Positions 1 through 7,506 of a DNA stretch of 35,999 nt are shown one piece after another; the first letter of the stretch is position 1, and every line of letters starts with the position of its first letter. The stretch spans positions 1-35,999 of the forward strand of contig CAYWZO010000019.1 of NCBI GenBank assembly GCA_964462865.1, read 5' to 3'. A program made the translations under genes and the position numbers. The notes below the pieces were generated by a model. It saw only the letters and a program-made list of their open reading frames with translations, ran no database searches and was not told the origin of the DNA. The stretch comes from Fen-1077 sp964462865 (lineage in GTDB: Bacteria > Chloroflexota > Dehalococcoidia > Dehalococcoidales > RBG-16-60-22).

Positions 1-115
1 GGGTAACCGAAGGGCTCAGGGTGACATTTAAAGGCACTTTTGATACAACACCCCAGTAAGGAGAAGAGACCGGGAAGGGAATATTGTACTCATCCCTTAC
101 GTTGCTTTGGGAGTA

Positions 116-601
116 TTAGTCAGCTTCCAGCGCCTTTTTCAGCGCCGTCAGCTGCTGCAGGTGGGACTTTTCCTCGGCCAGGATTTTTTCCAGGACCTGG
201 GCGTTACGCCCGGACATAATATCTTTCAATGCGTGGTAAAAAAGGATGGAATCTTTCTCGGCGCTGATGCCCACTTCCAGGGCCTTTATATCGCTATCTG
301 CCTGTGTGACCATTTCGCTCATGATGGCGTCGTTGGTAAAAACGGCATCGTCAATAAGTGCCTGGAGATAGGCTGCATACTCGGGAGTCGAGGCTTCCGG
401 CGGTAGTTTATCACCGATACCGGATAGCATGTCCTGGAACAGGTTGAGGTGTTCCCGCTCCATGCCCACGAAATCCTCGAAGATTTCCCGGGCCTTTTCG
501 TTATCGGTGGTACGGGCCATGATATCGTAGAAGGTGATACCGCTCCTCTCGATGCCGATAGCAATATTCACCAGTTCGCCGGGCGAAAAAACAATGGACA
601 T
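116..601 (-). CDS. Ferritin-like (rubrerythrin-type) diiron protein
   Basis: 161-residue four-helix ferritin-like protein. The six expected diiron ligands are visible: E18, E48-x2-H51, E115 and E144-x2-H147. This is the rubrerythrin ligand pattern, but there is no C-terminal rubredoxin domain, so reducing power would have to come from a separate rubredoxin; one is encoded upstream in the same operon. Such proteins usually reduce hydrogen peroxide or handle iron in anaerobes. The ATG is preceded by GGAGAGA at good spacing. It is the last gene of the seven-gene minus-strand operon, 45 nt after the Rieske gene. The family assignment is firm; the exact activity (peroxidase or iron oxidation) is inferred. 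Confidence 0.85.
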   Translation of the reverse strand: MSIVFSPGELVNIAIGIERSGITFYDIMARTTDNEKAREIFEDFVGMEREHLNLFQDMLSGIGDKLPPEASTPEYAAYLQALIDDAVFTNDAIMSEMVTQADSDIKALEVGISAEKDSILFYHALKDIMSGRNAQVLEKILAEEKSHLQQLTALKKALEAD

Positions 602-646
602 GATAAATCTCTCCGGGTATTTTGTATGGGCTGATGGTCAGCAGAT

Positions 647-997
647 TCAAACCTCGACCAGAATCGAATCGCCCTCGACCTTTACGTTATAAGACCGTAC
701 TGACCGCGGCGGGCGGAATACTTTGCCAACCGCCGCGGCTGGGCCGGTGACCTTCAGCCAGCGGACATTGTGCCCGTCGGTGACATCAAACTGCGAGCCG
801 TGAAGCGGGCAGGTGATAATGGTCCCTTCGAGGTTGCCCGCCGCCAGGTCACCCCCCAGGTGAGGGCAGCGGCTGGCAATCGCGTAATATTTATCGTCTA
901 CTCTGGCCAGCAGGACATCATGGCCCTGCACGTTGACCTTTTTCTTGGCCACTTTCTGAAACTCGCCGGTCTTACCGGCTTTAACGTAAGTACCCAT
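647..997 (-). CDS. Small Rieske [2Fe-2S] ferredoxin
   Basis: 116-residue soluble Rieske protein. The cluster ligands are seen as C44-x-H46 and C63-x2-H66, followed by the usual SQFD stretch. It has no membrane anchor and no catalytic oxygenase domain, so it is an electron carrier of the ring-dioxygenase ferredoxin or NirD type, not a cytochrome bc1 subunit. GGGGAGG precedes the ATG. It lies between two ferritin-like genes, which suggests it moves electrons in the oxygen or peroxide defence chain of this operon. The partner is not shown by the sequence. Confidence 0.85.
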   Translation of the reverse strand: MGTYVKAGKTGEFQKVAKKKVNVQGHDVLLARVDDKYYAIASRCPHLGGDLAAGNLEGTIITCPLHGSQFDVTDGHNVRWLKVTGPAAAVGKVFRPPRSVRSYNVKVEGDSILVEV

Positions 998-1038
998 ACG
1001 GTAACCTCCCCGTCGGCATTACCCAGCTGCCGATCCCT

Positions 1039-1881
1039 TTATTTACCCTTTTCCTTTTTGAGCAGGTCGTTAAAGACATCGATGTGGTATTTTTCGTTGT
1101 CCCTTATCCGCAGCAGCAGGTCTTTCAGGCCAGCGTCTCTGGTCTCCTTGGCGGCGCTGTCGTATCTGGCGGCCACTTCCTTCTCAATCTTGATATCCGC
1201 CTTGAGCATACCGGCCGTGCGTTCCGGCAGTTCGATTTTGCCGTGTTCGATTTCAGGATTGCCGCCGCCGCTGGCCATTTCTTCAGCGAGCCACCCCAGG
1301 TGCTGCATCTCGTTGATGGCCTGGTCTTCCAGCTGCTTTTTGGTCTCTGCTTTTTTGGTCATGTAGGAGTGGAACATATATTGCAGGACGACCGTATATT
1401 CATGCCCAATGCCCCAGTTAAGCGTTTTGGCGGTGCTGTCCTGGCGCTGGCCGCGGATGTCCTTGAGGCCTTCCCTCTTGGTTTTCACGACGAAATGCTC
1501 GAACTTGCCGCGGTGGGCCTTCTCATCGGCCAGAATGCGTTGCAGCAGACGTTTGATTTGGGGGTCGTCAATCAGCTTGATGTGGGCGGCGTAGTTTTTC
1601 ATGGCGCCTGCTTCCAGACCGACGTCATTGCTCATCCAGACCGGCACGGTCTTACCGGCCATGTTCATGGTGCCTCTCTCCAGGCTGGGCTTGCCGCCAA
1701 GACCGACGATAGTTTCCGCCAGCCAGTCCAGGTGCCGCATCTCATCGCGGGCGATGGCTTCAATCTCGCAGGCGATTTCGCCTTCGCCCATGGCGTAGGC
1801 GTGGGTAAGGTACTGGATGATAGCGCCGTGTTCGTCCTGAAGGTCGGCGTTAAGCAGTTCGATAATTTTAGCTTTTTGCAT
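1039..1881 (-). CDS. Tandem double ferritin-like diiron protein
   Basis: 280 residues made of two consecutive ferritin-like four-helix domains, both with complete diiron ligand sets. Domain 1 has E17, E47-x2-H50, E90 and E120-x2-H123. Domain 2 has E161, E191-x2-H194, E233 and E263-x2-H266. Ligand spacings in the two halves are nearly identical (30, 3, about 40, 30, 3), pointing to internal duplication of a bacterioferritin/DPS-like ancestor. Each half also shares an HL-x-WLAE stretch after its first histidine. GGAGG precedes the ATG. It sits between the flavin reductase-rubredoxin and Rieske genes. The likely role is peroxide reduction or iron oxidation; the function is inferred from fold and context. 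Confidence 0.85.
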   Translation of the reverse strand: MQKAKIIELLNADLQDEHGAIIQYLTHAYAMGEGEIACEIEAIARDEMRHLDWLAETIVGLGGKPSLERGTMNMAGKTVPVWMSNDVGLEAGAMKNYAAHIKLIDDPQIKRLLQRILADEKAHRGKFEHFVVKTKREGLKDIRGQRQDSTAKTLNWGIGHEYTVVLQYMFHSYMTKKAETKKQLEDQAINEMQHLGWLAEEMASGGGNPEIEHGKIELPERTAGMLKADIKIEKEVAARYDSAAKETRDAGLKDLLLRIRDNEKYHIDVFNDLLKKEKGK

Positions 1882-1939
1882 CGGGTACCTCCATGTTTAC
1901 ATTTTCCTGCTTATCTATAACAGAAATTTATATTGGATA

Positions 1940-2101
1940 TCAGGCTACCTTCTTGAAATCGCTTTTGGCGGCCCCGCAGACGGGACACACCCAGTCGTCC
2001 GGCAGCTTTTCGAACGGCGTGCCCGGCGGGATGTTGCTATCAGGGTCGCCCTGCTCCGGGTCATAGATGTAGCCACAGACGGTGCATTCGTACTTTGCCA
2101 T
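1940..2101 (-). CDS. Possible free rubredoxin from an internal start
   Basis: Inside the fusion gene, in the same frame, an ATG at 2101 (codon 176) is preceded by a full AAGGAGG at 2118-2112, 10 nt upstream. Translation from it gives a 53-residue rubredoxin with C6-x2-C9 and C39-x2-C42, which is the normal length of a stand-alone rubredoxin. The ribosome-binding site is stronger than that of the full-length fusion. The sequence directly shows the site, frame and length; that two products are made is inference. Confidence 0.45.
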   Translation of the reverse strand: MAKYECTVCGYIYDPEQGDPDSNIPPGTPFEKLPDDWVCPVCGAAKSDFKKVA

Positions 2102-2626
2102 CTTGATTTCGCCTCCTTGTTCCTTAGCAATATAGCTGGGGGCGGTCTTGGGAGTGGTGCCCCGCTTGACCTGTTGATAGTATTCGTAAGTCAGGCACGG
2201 TTCTTCATTCAGGACTTCGGCGGCAGTGACCCGGCCGATAAAAATCGTATGCGTGCCGACATCAACGTGATTCATCACTTCCGCTTCGAGATAGGCGGTA
2301 GCATTATCGAGGAACACGGGGGCCCCGCTTTGTCCTGTTTTATAATTAAAACCCTTCGTTTTATCCACATCCCTGCCTGATTTAAAGCCGAAGTTACCGA
2401 TGAAGTCAAGGGGCGTTGCCTGGCGGAGCACCGAGGCGGAAAAGGCCCGGGTGGCGGTAATAAAATCATGGGTTAGATTATTCTTGTTGATGCTCACGGC
2501 GATGGTAGGCGGTTCCGAGGTTATCTGGAAAACGGTATTGGCCACCTGTCCGTTCCTCCGGTCGCCCCGGTACGAACCGATGAGGTACAGGCCATAGCTT
2601 ATTTTACGGAGGGCATTTAAATTCAT
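1940..2626 (-). CDS. Flavin reductase-rubredoxin fusion (high molecular weight rubredoxin type)
   Basis: 228 residues. Residues 1 to about 165 form an FMN-binding flavin-reductase-like domain (split barrel, with an early GSYRGDRRNGQ stretch). Residues 176-228 are a complete rubredoxin with C181-x2-C184 and C214-x2-C217. This is the architecture of Hrb in acetogens such as Moorella, where it passes electrons from NAD(P)H to flavodiiron proteins or rubrerythrin. Here it is the obvious electron source for the three ferritin-like proteins of the operon, none of which has its own rubredoxin domain. It lies 14 nt after sufB. The ATG follows a GCGGGG purine run. An internal start for free rubredoxin is annotated separately. 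Confidence 0.87.
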   Translation of the reverse strand: MNLNALRKISYGLYLIGSYRGDRRNGQVANTVFQITSEPPTIAVSINKNNLTHDFITATRAFSASVLRQATPLDFIGNFGFKSGRDVDKTKGFNYKTGQSGAPVFLDNATAYLEAEVMNHVDVGTHTIFIGRVTAAEVLNEEPCLTYEYYQQVKRGTTPKTAPSYIAKEQGGEIKMAKYECTVCGYIYDPEQGDPDSNIPPGTPFEKLPDDWVCPVCGAAKSDFKKVA

Positions 2627-2640
2627 TTCCCCGCCTTGGG

Positions 2641-3876
2641 CTACATCAACTCATTTTCGCTATCGGCCACCGCTTTTTGCAGTTCGTCGCTCAACAGCGA
2701 CGGCAGACCCTCGATATCCACATGGAGGAAACCCCTCACGATGGCGGCGGTGGCTTCTGTCCTGGTCAGGCCGCGGGCCATCAGGTATTCTACTTCCTCC
2801 TCGGCGATTTTACCGACGGCGGCTTCATGGGAGAGGTCGATGCCAGCCAGGTTGCCTTTAAGCTCGGGGATGGCGTGAATCACACCTTTTTCACCCAATA
2901 TGAGGCCGCGGCATTCGAGATGCCCCTTAACCTCCGGGGCATTACCTTCGATATAGCCGCGGGCGACGATGTCACCGCCGGTGGTGATGGCGCGGGAGAT
3001 AATCTCCGTCCGGGCGGCCCTGGCATTCAGGAGAACCCTTGAGCCAACATCCAGTGAGGAACCCGGGGCGGCCACCAGCACGCTGTTGAAACGGACGGTG
3101 GCGTTTTCGCCCAGGCAGCGGGCGGCGGGGTACATCTGGAGAGAGCGTACCGGCTTCATCAGCACATAGTTACTCAAGAATAGACCGCCTTCCTCGATGA
3201 CGGCGGCGGAGCGGGGGCGTACGGCCGTGTCCGGGTTCCAGCTATGTATCATGGTGAAGGTTACCTTGGCCCCTTTCTTGATATAAAATTCCGAGACGCC
3301 CAGGTGCAGACCGAACTCCTCGTTGACGGCGGCCGTGCAGCCGGTGATGATATGAAGTTCCGAGCCTTCCTCGGCGATAATGATGTTGTGCACGTTCTGT
3401 ACCATTTTTGCCCTGGCCAGGTAGAGACAGGCCTGGACCGGGAAGACCGTTTTGTGACCGGGCAGCGACCGGATGAAATAGCCATCATAATTCCCAAGCT
3501 CGACGCTGGCGGTGTACTTGTCCTGGTCGACAGCCACGGCCTGCCACCAGTAGTCTGGCATCCAGTCATATTTTTGCAGTGCCTGGCTGACTGGCATGAC
3601 TTCCACGCCTTCCTGCGCCACCGAGTGGTGCACCGGCATATTGTCCATCTGGATATAGGTGCCTGACCGCTGGCTGGTATCTTCCAGCATGATACCGGCG
3701 CCCAACATCCGTTCTTGGACCTCATGGGGCAACTGGGAGGGGTCCTGGCGGTAGGGTTGCTCGCTGTCAGCGCCGGTATACTGGCCCAGGTCGATATCTT
3801 CCCCAAGAGCGGCCTTCTTGTCCACGGCAGCCTTGGCTTTGTCGATGAAAGTGTGTGAAACGCTTTGCTTAGTCAT
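2641..3876 (-). CDS. sufB: SufB/SufD-family Fe-S cluster scaffold
   Basis: 411 residues from the ATG at 3876, which overlaps the sufC stop by 8 nt; an upstream in-frame start at 3918 would overlap sufC further and is less likely. The SufBD core is clear. Residues matching the E. coli SufB catalytic set are kept: the cysteine in HLECRG and the HE pair in LSHEAA. With SufC it forms the scaffold that assembles Fe-S clusters in the cytoplasm. No SufD, SufS, SufU or SufE lies nearby, so this is the short two-gene form found in many anaerobes and archaea. Its place among ferritin-like proteins suggests repair of oxygen-damaged clusters. Confidence 0.88.
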   Translation of the reverse strand: MTKQSVSHTFIDKAKAAVDKKAALGEDIDLGQYTGADSEQPYRQDPSQLPHEVQERMLGAGIMLEDTSQRSGTYIQMDNMPVHHSVAQEGVEVMPVSQALQKYDWMPDYWWQAVAVDQDKYTASVELGNYDGYFIRSLPGHKTVFPVQACLYLARAKMVQNVHNIIIAEEGSELHIITGCTAAVNEEFGLHLGVSEFYIKKGAKVTFTMIHSWNPDTAVRPRSAAVIEEGGLFLSNYVLMKPVRSLQMYPAARCLGENATVRFNSVLVAAPGSSLDVGSRVLLNARAARTEIISRAITTGGDIVARGYIEGNAPEVKGHLECRGLILGEKGVIHAIPELKGNLAGIDLSHEAAVGKIAEEEVEYLMARGLTRTEATAAIVRGFLHVDIEGLPSLLSDELQKAVADSENELM

Positions 3877-4624
3877 TTTGCGGTATTCTCCCCAGATAGC
3901 ATTTGATGCATTCACCATAGCCCCGGTCCCGGATGGTGTTCAATATCTCGTGGGGGTCACCGACACAGCCGATGGTGCCGTCACACATGACGTAGCCGGT
4001 GCGCGCGTTGACGTAGTCGAGGATGTGCCCGGTATGGGTGATGATGAGCCCCATGCACTTGCGGTACTGTATCGGGCAGTTCTTTTCGAGCAGCTCGTTC
4101 ATCATTTCACCAATGAGGGCGATGTTCACCAGGTCCACGCCCGACTCCGGTTCGTCCAGCAGCGTCAGTTCCGGTTTCTGCGCCAGGAGCTGCATCAACT
4201 CCGAGCGTTTGATTTCACCCCCGGAGAACCCGTAGTTGATATCCCGCTCCAGGAAATCCTTGAGGTCGGCCCTTTCTGCCAGTTTGTTAATAGCGTCGCT
4301 GTCGCCGCTGTCTTTAAGGCAGGCGGCCACCATGTCGCGGGTCTTGACGCCCCTAACCACCGGCGGCCGCTGGAAGGACATGCCAATGCCCAGCCTGGCC
4401 CTCTCGTCCACCGTAAGATTCGTAATATCCTTGCCCTTGAAGGTGATGCTGCCTTCAGTGACCTTATACTTGGGGAATCCCATGATGGACATGAGCAGGG
4501 TGCTTTTCCCGGCGCCGTTGGGGCCAAAGAGGACATGTGTCTCGCCGTTGTGTATGGTCAGGTTGACATCGTGGAGGATTTGTTTACCTTCAACCGCCAC
4601 GGCCAGGTCTTTGATTTTAAGCAT
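3869..4624 (-). CDS. sufC: SufC, ABC ATPase for Fe-S cluster assembly
   Basis: 251 residues, the usual SufC length. Walker A is GPNGAGKST (residues 34-42), the ABC signature is FSGGEIKRSE, Walker B is LTLLDEPESGVD, and the switch histidine lies in ITHTGH. It is a soluble ATPase that drives SufB conformational change; it is not a transporter subunit, and no permease is near. The stop overlaps the sufB start (8 nt), indicating translational coupling and a 1:1 partner. The ATG is preceded by CGGAG. It follows the first ferritin-like gene of the operon by about 40 nt. Confidence 0.93.
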   Translation of the reverse strand: MLKIKDLAVAVEGKQILHDVNLTIHNGETHVLFGPNGAGKSTLLMSIMGFPKYKVTEGSITFKGKDITNLTVDERARLGIGMSFQRPPVVRGVKTRDMVAACLKDSGDSDAINKLAERADLKDFLERDINYGFSGGEIKRSELMQLLAQKPELTLLDEPESGVDLVNIALIGEMMNELLEKNCPIQYRKCMGLIITHTGHILDYVNARTGYVMCDGTIGCVGDPHEILNTIRDRGYGECIKCYLGRIPQND

Positions 4625-4664
4625 ACGACTTACTCCGTATTAATTCAGTCATGAAACAAGGTGG

Positions 4665-5195
4665 CTAGCCGCCGTCGAGCGAGGGATGCTCTTTCTGAAC
4701 GAACCAGGCCGCTGGATTTTTAAGGAATTCGAAGTAATCCAGCAGGGCCCGGTGGTGTTCTTTCTCCTGGGCGGCAATCTCTTCGTAGAACTCCTTTTCG
4801 CCGGCGAAAGTAGCCAGACTACTGCGTTTTTTATAAAAATCATAGGTCTTATTTTCCATATCCATGGCCGTCCGGATGGCCTCAAGCTCGCTGGGGATAG
4901 TTTTTATATCCTTAGACATCTTTTTTATCGCCGCCGCGAACAGTGTAAATAGCCCCTTGCCGCCGTCGTGTTCAATTTTGATCTCCGGCCAGCCTTTACT
5001 GGTACCGATTTTTTTATAAATACCTTCAAACACCTTGCGGTGGATGTCCTCTTCGTCGGCCAGCTTTTTCAAGAGCTTTTTACCGAGCTCGTTGGAGCTA
5101 GCCTGGCTGCTTTTAAGATAGAACTCTTTACCATCTATTTCCATCTGGATGGCAGTCTTAAGCGCTCCGGCGGTGGTATCCTGCTCCTGTGTCAT
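4665..5195 (-). CDS. Ferritin-like (rubrerythrin-type) diiron protein, first gene of operon
   Basis: 176 residues from the ATG at 5195, chosen because AGGAGGT lies 5 nt upstream; a TTG just before it is less favourable. Diiron ligands: E19, E49-x2-H52, E114 and E144-x2-H147. As in its two relatives in this operon, the rubredoxin domain of classical rubrerythrin is missing. The middle segment (about residues 68-100) is longer than in the gene at 116-601. It opens the minus-strand operon that runs through sufCB, rubredoxin and the other ferritin-like genes. Peroxide reduction is the likely role, inferred from family and context. Confidence 0.85.
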   Translation of the reverse strand: MTQEQDTTAGALKTAIQMEIDGKEFYLKSSQASSNELGKKLLKKLADEEDIHRKVFEGIYKKIGTSKGWPEIKIEHDGGKGLFTLFAAAIKKMSKDIKTIPSELEAIRTAMDMENKTYDFYKKRSSLATFAGEKEFYEEIAAQEKEHHRALLDYFEFLKNPAAWFVQKEHPSLDGG

Positions 5196-5361
5196 CAAAC
5201 ACCTCCTGATTATGCTTTGTTCTATTCGATGTAAATCAGACAGCGTTTTGCTATAATTTTACTCCGCCATCACCACCGTGTATGTGATAAAAGTTCCACA
5301 ACCCGCAATCTAACGTTAAAAGTATATCATATCCTGGAGATAATTTAACCACTTAAAAAGG

Positions 5362-5405
5362 TGTGATTAATATCACATACGGCCGTCCGGGTGTTATCTT
5401 ATACT
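5362..5405 (+). promoter_or_regulatory. CRP/FNR-type operator with a class II promoter
   Basis: TGTGA-N6-TCACA at 5362-5377 is a perfect two-half-site match to the CRP/FNR-family consensus. A -10 element TATACT lies at 5400-5405 with no recognisable -35. If transcription starts near 5412, the palindrome is centred near -42, the classical position for activator-dependent class II promoters. It would drive the gene at 5440. The regulator itself is not in this window. Confidence 0.6.
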
Positions 5406-5439
5406 TTTTCTAAATGGGTAAGGAGGAGGTCTTACAAAT

Positions 5440-5898
5440 ATGGTGCGTAAACTGGCACTAATTGTTATAGCGCTGGGAGTGGTGGGGTTAGTGTTAGGGG
5501 GAGTATTCGTCTGGCAGGGGGTAGCGAAGAACAACCTCATCGTTGACCGGATGGAAGTGGAGAAAGTGTCGCTGGCCCTCGACCCCGGTAATCCGCAGCA
5601 GCTTACGCCGATTACCGACTCTGCCAGCGCGCAGAAGGCGGCGGATACCATCGCCGGACATCGCCGATCCATCGCGCCTTCGTATCAAGAACTTCTGGGC
5701 GGAGGCCAATTTGACCCGACTAATCCCAAGGACTTGACCTATGCCCAGGCGATGAACCTGGAGAACTATCTTTACATGGCCGTCACCGCTTTCGGTCTGA
5801 CGCAGGCTGTCATGGGCAGCGGCGCCTATATGGTGGTGGTGGGGCTGGCGGTGTTGCTGATTGGTATAGTGCTCTATCGTCTTGGCAGTCAGTCGTAA
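5440..5898 (+). CDS. Unknown two-transmembrane protein
   Basis: 152 residues. Helix 1 is about residues 5-27 and helix 2 about 122-145, with a hydrophilic loop of about 95 residues between them. The loop would face outside if the positive N-terminus (VRK) stays in. No catalytic motif is visible and I do not recognise the family. A strong AAGGAGGAGG precedes the ATG. The promoter region carries a CRP/FNR-type palindrome, so expression may follow redox or nutrient state. It is divergent from the oxygen-defence operon. Confidence 0.7.
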   Translation: MVRKLALIVIALGVVGLVLGGVFVWQGVAKNNLIVDRMEVEKVSLALDPGNPQQLTPITDSASAQKAADTIAGHRRSIAPSYQELLGGGQFDPTNPKDLTYAQAMNLENYLYMAVTAFGLTQAVMGSGAYMVVVGLAVLLIGIVLYRLGSQS

Positions 5899-5979
5899 AA
5901 GAATAGATACATCATAGACCGCTGTGCTATACTGGTGCTGTACTGGCGGTAGAGAAATTCCGAGGGAGGAGATGGGACT

Positions 5980-6288
5980 ATGACCAGACAGATAACTCTT
6001 ACGATCAATGATACACCTGTAGAGCTGGACTATTTTATTGCCGGCTACCTAGACCACGTCGCTGGAGGTATGCTCGCCAGCCTGAAAGGAACCGGTGAGA
6101 TAAAAAAGCTCAAGCTGACTATCGATAATAAAGGACTGGTGAAAATCAATCTTAATGACGCGGACGTGCCTATCAACTACTTCGTGGAGGAGATTATCAA
6201 GAGCACTTTCAAGGGCATAATCACGCCGCTTAAAGGAGTGGACAAAGACCAGCCGCTGCAGAGCCTGGAACTGAACATATCGAGATAA
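5980..6288 (+). CDS. Unknown small soluble protein
   Basis: 102 residues starting at an ATG with GGGAGGAG upstream. No membrane segment, cysteines or known motif. It is rich in I, L and K with alternating hydrophobic strands at both ends (ITLTIND, KLKLTID, LELNIS), suggesting a small alpha/beta fold. It lies 81 nt after the membrane protein gene on the same strand, so the two may be cotranscribed. It converges on the homocysteine operon. I do not recognise the family. Confidence 0.65.
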   Translation: MTRQITLTINDTPVELDYFIAGYLDHVAGGMLASLKGTGEIKKLKLTIDNKGLVKINLNDADVPINYFVEEIIKSTFKGIITPLKGVDKDQPLQSLELNISR

Positions 6289-6305
6289 AAATTCACTGCG
6301 AACCT

Positions 6306-7046
6306 TCAGGCGGACGTCTCGCAGAGTTTGATATCTCCCCAGACGCCCACGCTTTGACCGATAATAATCACGATACCCTTCAGGCCGCCGATGCCCTGAC
6401 CGGACTCGATGGCGCCTTTGATATCTTCAGGACGGCTCACCAGGTTGCCAATAGCCGTCGCGGCAGCATCGGCCAGGGCGGCGGAAGCGGCGGTGATGAC
6501 CACGGCATCGGCCTGTCCGTAGCTCAAAGAATGGCCCACTGTCCCCGATGATGTGCAGACCCCCAGCGGCGTATCCCGGGGTTCGATTTCCAGGCCGATT
6601 TTGCCCGTCAGCGGCGAGCCTCCGGCATATATGCCGATGGTCTTTTTGCTTTGTATTTTAAGGAATATATCGCCGCCGTTCTCCACGATTATTTCCGGCG
6701 AGAATTCCAGCAGCTCCCGGCCGACGCATTCGGCGATGGCGCCGGCTACCGCCGCCATCGGCCCGACGCCGGCTTGTTGGCCGGCTTTTATCATATCCAC
6801 CACAATATGCGGCGCGTGGGCCGGTGATGGCAAGGGTTTTAAGGAGGCCAGGAATTCCGGATTTCTCTCGATATAACGTTCCAGCTGGCCGCGGTATTTG
6901 GCGACGAGCCGCTGCGTTTTTCTCTGGAGGTTCGTCGTGGCACGGACGTATAAATCCGTCTCTTTAACGGTGACGGTGAAAGCGACCAGGTCTGTGGCTT
7001 CAATCCAGTGGCGGTAAGTGCGCGGCTGGTAGGTGTCTTTTTTCAT
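6306..7046 (-). CDS. UPF0280/COG2122 (ApbE-like) protein, homocysteine operon
   Basis: 246 residues from the ATG at 7046; the longer open frame to 7145 is rejected because the family begins close to the YQPRTYR motif seen at residues 6-12. The UPF0280 hallmarks are present: the VGPMAAVAGAIAE stretch, ENGGDIF, and GTVGHSLSYGQADAVV near the C-terminus. The fold is related to the flavin transferase ApbE. In Methanosarcina acetivorans this family has been linked, together with COG1900 and NIL-ferredoxin proteins, to homocysteine synthesis from sulfide. It is the third gene of the operon. The start lacks a clear ribosome-binding site; a short AGCT-rich repeat fills the 35-nt gap before it. Confidence 0.85.
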   Translation of the reverse strand: MKKDTYQPRTYRHWIEATDLVAFTVTVKETDLYVRATTNLQRKTQRLVAKYRGQLERYIERNPEFLASLKPLPSPAHAPHIVVDMIKAGQQAGVGPMAAVAGAIAECVGRELLEFSPEIIVENGGDIFLKIQSKKTIGIYAGGSPLTGKIGLEIEPRDTPLGVCTSSGTVGHSLSYGQADAVVITAASAALADAAATAIGNLVSRPEDIKGAIESGQGIGGLKGIVIIIGQSVGVWGDIKLCETSA

Positions 7047-7081
7047 AATGTAGCTTTCAGCTGATAGCTGGCCGCTGACAG

Positions 7082-7492
7082 CTAAAAATGCACTTCCATG
7101 GCGCGGGGCGGGCAGGCGGGGATACAGAGCCCGCAGGCGATGCACTTATCGTTATCGAACAGTACCAGCCTGGTCTTGGGGTCGACGCTGAAGGCCTTGG
7201 TCGGGCAGACGGTGATGCAGGCGCCGCAGCTGGTACATCTTTCCTCGTTACGCGTGACGTCCTGGCTAAGGGACTGTATCTTTACCCCGGCTTTAATCAG
7301 AAAATCAATACCTTTATCATACTCGCTCTGGTTACCTTTGAGCTCCAGCACCAGCAGGCCTTCTTGCTCCGGGGTGATGGAAGCCTTGAGGATATTGAAC
7401 TCCAGGTCATAATCCTTAACGAGGCGGTATATAATCGGCCTTTCCACGAGGCGTTTGGGGAAACGCAGCACGATTCTTTTAGACACAGCCAT
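7082..7492 (-). CDS. NIL domain-ferredoxin protein, homocysteine operon
   Basis: 136 residues. The N-terminal half (about 1-75) is a NIL domain, a small ligand-binding fold also found on methionine ABC transporters. The C-terminal half carries two [4Fe-4S] motifs: CTSCGACITVC followed by P, and CIACGLCIPAC followed by P. It is the electron carrier partner of the COG1900 protein encoded 14 nt upstream. GGAGGTGAGG precedes the ATG. In methanogens the pair supplies reduced sulfur chemistry for homocysteine; the same role is inferred here from the operon. Confidence 0.88.
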   Translation of the reverse strand: MAVSKRIVLRFPKRLVERPIIYRLVKDYDLEFNILKASITPEQEGLLVLELKGNQSEYDKGIDFLIKAGVKIQSLSQDVTRNEERCTSCGACITVCPTKAFSVDPKTRLVLFDNDKCIACGLCIPACPPRAMEVHF

Positions 7493-7506
7493 AGCCTCAC
7501 CTCCGC

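Noticed and set aside
1084..1920. 278-codon plus-strand open frame
   Set aside because: It lies opposite the tandem ferritin-like gene, whose ligand motifs are complete; the plus-strand product shows no recognisable motif.
3818..4654. 278-codon plus-strand open frame
   Set aside because: Antisense shadow of sufC and the start of sufB, both certain from Walker and catalytic motifs.
5382..5672. Minus-strand frame within the two-transmembrane protein gene
   Set aside because: No ribosome-binding site or motif; the plus-strand gene has a strong AAGGAGG and clear membrane helices.
7047..7145. N-terminal extension of the UPF0280 protein
   Set aside because: It overlaps the NIL-ferredoxin gene, and the family starts near YQPRTYR.
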